Source: Amycolatopsis sp. CA-230715 (lineage in GTDB: Bacteria; Actinomycetota; Actinomycetes; Mycobacteriales; Pseudonocardiaceae). Taken from it: 64,000 bases of DNA. Position numbers and translations under genes: made by a program. The stretch is from the NCBI RefSeq assembly GCF_018736145.1, contig NZ_CP059997.1, positions 6,323,501 through 6,387,500 of the forward strand, given 5' to 3'. A model generated the notes under the pieces. The model had not been told where the DNA came from. It did no database searches and saw only the letters and a list, made by a program, of their open reading frames with translations. This document shows, piece after piece, positions 59,015 to 64,000 of this stretch; positions within the stretch are counted from its first letter, which is position 1; every line of letters starts with the position of its first letter.

Positions 59015-59578
59015 GTGTCGGATCCTCTTTCGGCGGCGCTGGCCGCCACCGTGCAGTCCGCGCGGCTCGCCCGCGATCTGTCCGCGAACGGGCTCGCGGA
59101 ACGCTCCGGCGTTTCGCGGGCGATGATCGGCAAGATCGAACGGGGTGAGGCCCAGCCGACCGCGGCACTGCTCGGGAGGCTGTCGGCCGCACTCGGCATG
59201 ACGCTGTCGGAACTCGTGGCGCGCGCGGAAGGGGGCGAACGGCGGCTCGTGCGCGCCGCCGACCAGCCGACCTGGACTGATCCGGTCAGCGGGTACCGGC
59301 GGCGTGCGGTGTCGCCGTTCACCAGCGGCCCGCTCGATCTGGTCGAAGTGGTGCTGCCGCCCGGCGCGAAGGTGTCCTACGCCGCCGACGTCTACACGTT
59401 CGTCTACCACCAGATCTGGGTGCTCGAAGGGCATCTGCGCTTCCACGAAGGCGATCTCGTGCACGAACTCGACCCCGGTGACTGCCTGGTGCTCGGCCCG
59501 CCGGAGCCGTGCGCCTACGCCAACCCGACCGAAGTGGACTGCCGCTACCTTGTTGCGGTGGCGAAAAGACGTTCTTAG
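59015..59578 (+). CDS. XRE-family regulator with C-terminal cupin
   Basis: A 187-residue regulator. The helix-turn-helix is at residues 10-60 (VQSARLARDLSANGLAERSGVSRAMIGKIERGEAQPTAALLGRLSAALG). Residues 100-180 are a cupin domain (YTFVYHQIWVLEGHLRFHEGDLVHELDPGDCLVLGPPEPCAYANPT) that would sense a small ligand or metal. GTG 59015 is likely leaderless; an upstream in-frame ATG at 58991 would add eight residues but has no promoter geometry. It probably controls itself and the divergent GNAT gene. It is convergent and overlapping by four bases with the Mas gene. Confidence 0.9.
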   Translation: MSDPLSAALAATVQSARLARDLSANGLAERSGVSRAMIGKIERGEAQPTAALLGRLSAALGMTLSELVARAEGGERRLVRAADQPTWTDPVSGYRRRAVSPFTSGPLDLVEVVLPPGAKVSYAADVYTFVYHQIWVLEGHLRFHEGDLVHELDPGDCLVLGPPEPCAYANPTEVDCRYLVAVAKRRS

Positions 59579-60144
59579 AGCAGGGTTATCTGGTCGAGGC
59601 GCCAGTCGTCGCCGTCGCGGGTGAGGGAGAGCTTCATCCGGCTGCGGTCGACCCTGGGGTCCTTCAGGTTGGTGTTCTTGATGGTCTGGTCGACGAAAGC
59701 GAGCACCACCGCGTGGGTTTCGTCGGCCTCGTTCACCGCGGCGTCCAGCACGGTGCCCTGCGAGGTCGCCTGGTACTGCGTGATGAGCTGCATGAGCTGG
59801 GCGGAGGAGTTCCGGTACTCGGTGGCGAACTTCTCGGTCGACTGGGCGGCGACCTGGTCGAGGTTGGCCGTGGCGTTGCGGTAGTCGTAGGTGGCGATCG
59901 AGGTGGCGTACCGCTTCCCGGCGTCCACAGCGGACGAACGCAGGTCGTCGAGCCTGCCGATCCGGTCGAAGTGGAGCCACGCGAACACCCCGCCGCACGC
60001 CACCATCACGACGAGCACGAGCGCGGCGAGCACCTTCGGGCGCAGGACGCGGCCTTTGACCGTCTCTTGTGGACTCTCCGATGGCTCTGTCTCCGCCTCT
60101 GTGCGCGGGCGGGGAGACGGTTTCACGGCGGTTCGCGGTGCCAT
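59575..60144 (-). CDS. Mce-associated membrane protein (Mas)
   Basis: A 189-residue protein of the Mas family, which stabilises Mce lipid-import complexes. An N-terminal basic/acidic cytoplasmic segment is followed by one membrane helix at about residues 38-58 (VLAALVLVVMVACGGVFAWL). An alpha/beta NTF2-like outer domain follows (YATSIATYDYRNATANLDQVAAQSTEKFATEYRNSSAQL, SRMKLSLTRDGDDWRLDQIT). The ATG at 60144 overlaps the MceF stop by one base (TGATG), so it closes the mce operon. It is typical in length and pattern. Confidence 0.93.
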   Translation of the reverse strand: MAPRTAVKPSPRPRTEAETEPSESPQETVKGRVLRPKVLAALVLVVMVACGGVFAWLHFDRIGRLDDLRSSAVDAGKRYATSIATYDYRNATANLDQVAAQSTEKFATEYRNSSAQLMQLITQYQATSQGTVLDAAVNEADETHAVVLAFVDQTIKNTNLKDPRVDRSRMKLSLTRDGDDWRLDQITLL

Positions 60145-61400
60145 CACGGTGTTCCCTTTCCTTGTGCTCCCTGCAGAAGAAGCGCGTACCACGAGCGCGG
60201 TCCGAGCACGGCCGCCTGGCCGCCACCGGAGCCGAAGCCGAACCCGGCGCCGTCGGCCTGCCCGGTACCGGGGTCGTAGGTGGTCACCGGGGTCGGCGCG
60301 GTCGCGGGGCGCGGCGCGTTGGCCGCGCCGCGCTGCTGAAGGCCCGGCTGGTCGCCCCGGCAGCCCCAGTCCTGGTTCGGCGCGCGCGGCGCCTGGTCGG
60401 TGGCGGGGCGCCGATCCGTGTTGTAGTAGCAGGCCGGGCCCTGCCCGCCGACGAGGTAGAAGTTCGCGACGCCGTTGTGCTCGATCCCGGCGAGGCCGCT
60501 CAGCGTGTTCGGCATCGCGACCAGCAACTCGTCCAGCGCGGGTGTCCGCGCGGTCAGGATCTGGCTGGTACTGACCAAATTGGACAGCAGCACGGACAGC
60601 GACGGCTGCGCGCGTTGCAGCAGCGGCACGATCTGGTCGGCGAGCGGTGGCGCGGTCTTGAGCAGGTTCGTCGCCGCGGGTGCCTGCCCGCGCAGTTCGT
60701 CGGTGAGGCTCCGCAAGGACGCGGTGGTGCGGCGCAGGGTGCCGCCGGAGCCGTCCGCGCCGTCGAGCAGCGTTTTGACGTTCCCGGTGAGATCGACGAG
60801 CGCCGGTTGGTTCTTCGCCAGCGCGTCGAGGAGCGGGCCCGCGTCGTGGATGATCCGGCGGAGGTCGCCGGTGGTCCCGGACAGCCCGGCGGACACCTCG
60901 GCCGAAAGCCGTTGCAGGTCACGGGTGTCCACGGAATCGGCGAGCCGCATGAAGTGCACGAGCAGCGCGTCGAGCGGCAACGGCCTGCTCGTGGCGCTGC
61001 TCGGGATTTCGCTGCCCTCGTGCAGGAACGGCGGCCGATCGTCGGCGGGTCGCAGGTCCAGTTTCTGGATCGCGATCGGTGATTCCATGCTCACCGCCGC
61101 GTGGCTCGACGCCGGTATCCGCGCACCCTCCCGCAATCGCAGGGTGACGCGGACGCCCGCGACTCCCGGTTGGACGGTCGTCTCTTCAACTGTGCCAACG
61201 GAAACGCCGCGGTAGGTCACTTCGGACTGCCTGCTCAGCCCGCCCGTGTCCGCCATGGACACCGAGACCCGGTACGTGCCGGACAGCGGGTTCGCGCCCA
61301 GCACGCGCACGCCGACGTAGGCCGTGCAGGCGACCGCGATCACCGCGAACAGCGCCAGCTGCAGCAGTGTCGACCGGGAAACCCCGCGCGGTGTTTTCAT
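60144..61400 (-). CDS. mceF: Mce family protein, MceF position
   Basis: A 418-residue Mce-domain protein of the lipid/sterol import complex. An N-terminal membrane anchor spans about residues 10-32 (TLLQLALFAVIAVACTAYVGV). The MlaD domain follows (YRVSVSMADTGGLSRQSEVTYRGVSVGTVE). A long helical needle region comes next, and the last 90 residues are disordered Pro/Ala/Gly-rich (GGQGPACYYNTDRR onward). Such proteins form the periplasm-side tube that moves lipid to the YrbE permease. ATGA overlaps the preceding mceE stop. YrbE, MceA and MceB must lie to the right of the window. Confidence 0.93.
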   Translation of the reverse strand: MKTPRGVSRSTLLQLALFAVIAVACTAYVGVRVLGANPLSGTYRVSVSMADTGGLSRQSEVTYRGVSVGTVEETTVQPGVAGVRVTLRLREGARIPASSHAAVSMESPIAIQKLDLRPADDRPPFLHEGSEIPSSATSRPLPLDALLVHFMRLADSVDTRDLQRLSAEVSAGLSGTTGDLRRIIHDAGPLLDALAKNQPALVDLTGNVKTLLDGADGSGGTLRRTTASLRSLTDELRGQAPAATNLLKTAPPLADQIVPLLQRAQPSLSVLLSNLVSTSQILTARTPALDELLVAMPNTLSGLAGIEHNGVANFYLVGGQGPACYYNTDRRPATDQAPRAPNQDWGCRGDQPGLQQRGAANAPRPATAPTPVTTYDPGTGQADGAGFGFGSGGGQAAVLGPRSWYALLLQGAQGKGTP

Positions 61401-62434
61401 CGGACGCCCCTCCCGAGCAGATCCGCCAGCCCGCCAGGGTTCGGCGGTGCGGAACCGGGTGCCGGTGGCGGCGAACCGGTGAGCAGCGGCAGCAGCGTGT
61501 TCGGAACGTCCAAAGTGGCGTCGAGATCGAGGTAGTCGCCGGGGACGGCCTTGTCGAAGTTCGCCTTGAGCGGCCCGATCTTCCCCAGCGCGGTGCCGAG
61601 CGCGGAATCGAGCCCGCCGATCTCGTCGAGCAGGGGCCGTGCCTGCTTCGCTAGCGCGACGACCTGGTCCTGGGTCTTGCCGAGCACCGCGGTGGTCGCC
61701 TTGCTCAGCGTGGTGACGCGCCCCATCAGGTTCTCGAGGGTGCCGCGCTGGTCGAGCAGCACCTTGATGGCGGGGGTGATCCGGGTGAGCCCGGCGGCGA
61801 TCGTGGCGCGTTCGTTGTTCGCGGTGGACGTGAGCGTGCTGAGCGCGTCGATCGCGCGGGTGAGGTCGGAGCGGTGCGCCTCGACCGAACCGAGCAGGGT
61901 GTCGAGTTTCGCGAACAGGCCCCGGACTTCGCCCTCCCGGCCGCCGAGCATCGAGTTCGTCTCGGACACGATCGTGCGGATCTGGTCGATCCCGGCGCCG
62001 CTCAGCATCGTGCCCGCGGCGGCGAGCAGGTCTTCGACCGTCGGCCCCTTCGACGTATCGGCGAGCCCGAGCACCGCGCCCTCACCGAGGTATCCGGTGA
62101 CCTGGGCGGGCGGTTGCAGCGCGATGAACTCCTCGCCGAGCGCGGAGGTGACCTGGACCTGCGCCTTGGTCCCGGTGGGAAGGCGCACCCCGGCGTACAC
62201 CGCGACCGACACCACCGCGTGGAAGTTCTCCGCGCGCAGTTCGCTGATCCGGCCGACCACCGCCTGCCCGAGCTTGACCTTGCCGCCCATCGGCAGGTTC
62301 GCGGCGTTGTCGAAAACCATCGTGACGCGGTAGGAATCCCCGGCGGGTGCGCGTCCGATGGGCAGGTTCTGGAAGCTCACCCCGCAGCCGGTCAACGCGA
62401 ACGCGGCGACCGCGACCGTCCACAAGCGCTTCAT
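61397..62434 (-). CDS. mceE: Mce family lipoprotein, MceE (LprK-like)
   Basis: A 345-residue lipoprotein. The lipobox LTGCGV near residue 17 marks the MceE/LprK-type member of the operon. The MlaD-type domain follows (YRVTMVFDNAANLPMGGKVKLGQAVVGRISELRAENFHAVV), then a helical needle. The start ATG 62434 overlaps the MceD stop (ATGA), and the stop overlaps the MceF start. It should anchor the needle complex to the outer side of the cytoplasmic membrane or mycomembrane-like layer. Confidence 0.93.
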   Translation of the reverse strand: MKRLWTVAVAAFALTGCGVSFQNLPIGRAPAGDSYRVTMVFDNAANLPMGGKVKLGQAVVGRISELRAENFHAVVSVAVYAGVRLPTGTKAQVQVTSALGEEFIALQPPAQVTGYLGEGAVLGLADTSKGPTVEDLLAAAGTMLSGAGIDQIRTIVSETNSMLGGREGEVRGLFAKLDTLLGSVEAHRSDLTRAIDALSTLTSTANNERATIAAGLTRITPAIKVLLDQRGTLENLMGRVTTLSKATTAVLGKTQDQVVALAKQARPLLDEIGGLDSALGTALGKIGPLKANFDKAVPGDYLDLDATLDVPNTLLPLLTGSPPPAPGSAPPNPGGLADLLGRGVR

Positions 62435-63525
62435 CGGCGACCACCGCCGAGCACCGAGTTCAGCCCGAGCGCGCTCGACACATCGGGCGGGAACGGGATC
62501 GGGTTGACGATCCCGGCGCCGGAGCACAGCGGGATCGGGAACTTCTCGCACAGCGCTTTCGCCGCGGGGAGCTGGGAAAGGTTCGTGGAGATGTCGAGCC
62601 GGATCCGGAGCCGCTTGTCCGGGGTGATGGCGCGGCCGAAGTTGTCGAACGCGAGCGGCGCGGTGTCGAGCACCTCGGCGAGCTGGTGCTGGTGGGCGAG
62701 TATCGACGCGCTGATCCCGCTCAGCTTCGCCAGGTCGTCGGTGAGCGGTTTCCCTTGCCGGGAAACGAGATCGGCGACCTGGTGCAGGACGTCGGAGAGC
62801 TGGGAGACGCTGGTGGAGATGGCGCCGCGCTGACCCGCGAACAACTCCGCCGCCTGAGCGACACCGGAGCTTACGGAGTCCACAGTGGACTTATTGTCGG
62901 TGATCACCTTGACGAGCTTGTCGAGCGTGCCCAGCAGGGTGGTGAGATCGCCGGTCTTCCCGGCGAGCACACCGGACGCCTGCGCGATGCCGTGCACGGC
63001 ATCGCGGAACTTCGCGCCGTTGCCGTCGAGCGCGTCCGCTCCCTGGTGCAGCAGCTTGCCGACGGAGCCGTCGGCACCGGCGCCGTCCGGGCCGAACGCG
63101 GTGAGCAGGGTGTCGAGCGAGCGGACCAGATCGTCCCAGGCGAGCGGCGCGTGCGTGCGCTCGACCGGGATCACCGCGCCGTTCGCGGCCAGTTCGCCGG
63201 TGCGGTACGGCGGATCCAGCTCGACGTACTTCTCGCTGATCACCGCCGGGGTCACCACCCACGCGTGCACGGACGACGGCAGCCGCGTGTCCGATGGCAG
63301 CGCCATGGTGACCCGCACAGTGCCGCCGCGGGGTTCGGTCGCGGTCACCGTGCCGACCGGCACCCCCAGGATCGACACCTTGTTGCCGGGGAAGATTCCG
63401 TCCGCGTGGGCGAAATCGGCGGACACGGTCAGCGTCGGCTTGTCGCGGAAGTACCACAGCCCGCCCGTGACGAGCAGCGCGCCGACGACCACGACCGCCG
63501 CGATCCGGTACCAGCGCCCGGTCAT
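62431..63525 (-). CDS. mceD: Mce family protein, MceD position
   Basis: A 364-residue Mce protein. An N-terminal anchor (RIAAVVVVGALLVTGGLWYFR) is followed by the MlaD domain (LTVSADFAHADGIFPGNKVSILGVPVGTVTATEPRGGTVRV) and VISEKYVELDPPYRTGELAANGAVIP, the conserved Mce signature. A long helical stretch forms the needle. ATG 63525 overlaps the MceC stop (ATGA). The gene contains GTCCACAGTGGAC at 62878-62890. The whole operon reads minus strand. Confidence 0.94.
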   Translation of the reverse strand: MTGRWYRIAAVVVVGALLVTGGLWYFRDKPTLTVSADFAHADGIFPGNKVSILGVPVGTVTATEPRGGTVRVTMALPSDTRLPSSVHAWVVTPAVISEKYVELDPPYRTGELAANGAVIPVERTHAPLAWDDLVRSLDTLLTAFGPDGAGADGSVGKLLHQGADALDGNGAKFRDAVHGIAQASGVLAGKTGDLTTLLGTLDKLVKVITDNKSTVDSVSSGVAQAAELFAGQRGAISTSVSQLSDVLHQVADLVSRQGKPLTDDLAKLSGISASILAHQHQLAEVLDTAPLAFDNFGRAITPDKRLRIRLDISTNLSQLPAAKALCEKFPIPLCSGAGIVNPIPFPPDVSSALGLNSVLGGGRR

Positions 63526-64000
63526 TTGCAGCCCCCGGCCAGGCCGACGACGCACAGCAGGTTGTCCGGGATCGGCCCGGCGGGGCCCGCCACGTCGGCC
63601 CAGGTCCCGTTGCCGGTCGCGTTGGCGAGGTACCGCGACGTCGGCGCGAGCTTTTCGATGGCGCGCCCCAGGTTCTGCTCGGTGGCGGTGAGCGCGCCGG
63701 TGGCCGAGTGCAGGTGGTCCAGCAGCCCGTCGAGCTCCCGGCCGTGCCGGTGCAGCAGGTCGTTCGCCGCGGTGGTGAGGTCCGCGACGTCGGAGATCAG
63801 CTGCGAGATCGCGGCCCTGCGGTCGGTGAGCGTGTGCAGCACGAGATCCGCGTTGCCCAGCAACGAAACGAGAGTGTCCTTTTGGGACAGCAGGGTGTCG
63901 GTGACCTGTTGGGCCCCGGACAGCAGCTTGCCGAGCTGGTCGTCGTTGTCGGCGACCATCGAGGTCACCGCCGACACCCCGTCGAGTGCCTTGCCGAGCT
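63522..64000 (-). CDS. mceC: Mce family protein, MceC position, 5' part outside window
   Basis: Only the last 159 residues are present. They form the helical needle part (LSGAQQVTDTLLSQKDTLVSLLGNADLVLHTLTDRRAAISQLISD) and the C-terminal YLANATGNGTWADVAGPAG, typical of Mce proteins before the D member. The frame is open through the right edge. It ends ATGA-coupled to mceD. Upstream MceA, MceB and two YrbE permease genes are expected just beyond the window. Confidence 0.88.
   Translation of the reverse strand, partial: LGKALDGVSAVTSMVADNDDQLGKLLSGAQQVTDTLLSQKDTLVSLLGNADLVLHTLTDRRAAISQLISDVADLTTAANDLLHRHGRELDGLLDHLHSATGALTATEQNLGRAIEKLAPTSRYLANATGNGTWADVAGPAGPIPDNLLCVVGLAGGCK

Noticed and set aside
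1..64000. Search for CRISPR arrays, rRNA, complete insertion sequences, prophage or riboswitches
   Set aside because: No regularly spaced repeats, rRNA cores, transposase with terminal repeats, phage structural genes or known riboswitch cores were recognised by eye.

Overview
The window looks like chromosome of a high-GC actinomycete, most likely Pseudonocardiaceae (Amycolatopsis-like). The reasons are strongly GC-biased third codon positions, an mce operon with a Mas-type gene, a deazaflavin (F420)-dependent nitroreductase-family gene, a very large SARP/STAND/TPR regulator, a 13E12-type HNH gene, frequent GTG starts, leaderless starts and many ATGA/GTGA stop-start overlaps. This is inference; no rRNA is present to check it. 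No rRNA, CRISPR array, complete insertion sequence or prophage was seen. The only structural RNA found is one tRNA with anticodon UAG and an oddly short variable arm.

Layout. 1-5.7 kb: the 5' part of a large unrecognised secreted protein, a small secreted protein, a Bcp peroxiredoxin, a lipoprotein, a one-helix membrane protein, the tRNA, a DUF3618 protein and a Lys/Glu/Ala-rich protein. 5.9-8.2 kb: a TetR regulator divergent from a Baeyer-Villiger-type flavin monooxygenase. 8.2-12.9 kb, minus strand: an XRE regulator, an LCP cell-wall ligase, and an unusual membrane fusion of a phospholipase A2 domain with an acyltransferase-3-like and a DUF4383-like part. 13.0-18.0 kb: a 60-codon ORF with hairpins, a 1138-residue XRE/SARP/NB-ARC/TPR regulator, and a convergent MFS exporter. 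18.4-22.6 kb: an SDR, a long-chain acyl-CoA ligase and kynureninase. 22.6-26.8 kb: a TetR-DHA2 efflux operon divergent from a ferredoxin-reductase-like protein plus methyltransferase. 26.8-32 kb: a PHP phosphoesterase, a YihY-type membrane protein, DoxX, a DUF6153-DUF305 pair, and a fatty-acid desaturase followed by a 57-codon gene. 32.3-34 kb: DUF6292, and Hsp20 divergent from an HSP18-type regulator.

34-41.4 kb: a VOC protein, a LuxR regulator, a phytoene-desaturase-like oxidoreductase, small membrane and short proteins, a four-EF-hand protein, and an MHS transporter translationally coupled to a protein resembling the large subunit of N,N-dimethylformamidase. 41.4-43.3 kb: a compositionally foreign HNH gene with two TTA codons and a leaderless start, then a small conserved protein. 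43.3-49.4 kb: a saccharopine-dehydrogenase-like protein, a tightly coupled operon (metallo-beta-lactamase, DedA, holin-like/phosphatase fusion), and a secreted amidase. 49.5-58.5 kb: a secreted Asp-box sialidase-like protein, a TetR/FAD-monooxygenase pair with twin operators, a Tat-exported protein with twin palindromes, a nitroreductase-TetR operon, and a tautomerase-molybdopterin oxidoreductase operon. 58.5-64 kb: divergent leaderless GNAT and XRE-cupin genes, then the 3' half of an mce lipid-import operon (C partial, D, E, F, Mas) that runs off the right edge.

Much of the content concerns lipid and envelope chemistry (mce import, FadD, desaturase, phospholipase/acyltransferase fusion, LCP ligase) and small-molecule oxidation under local TetR control. 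The strongest leads for new biology are the phospholipase-acyltransferase fusion, the UAG tRNA, the MHS/DMFase-like pair, the paired palindromes near 54.3 kb, and a recurrent GTCCACWGTGGAC palindrome.
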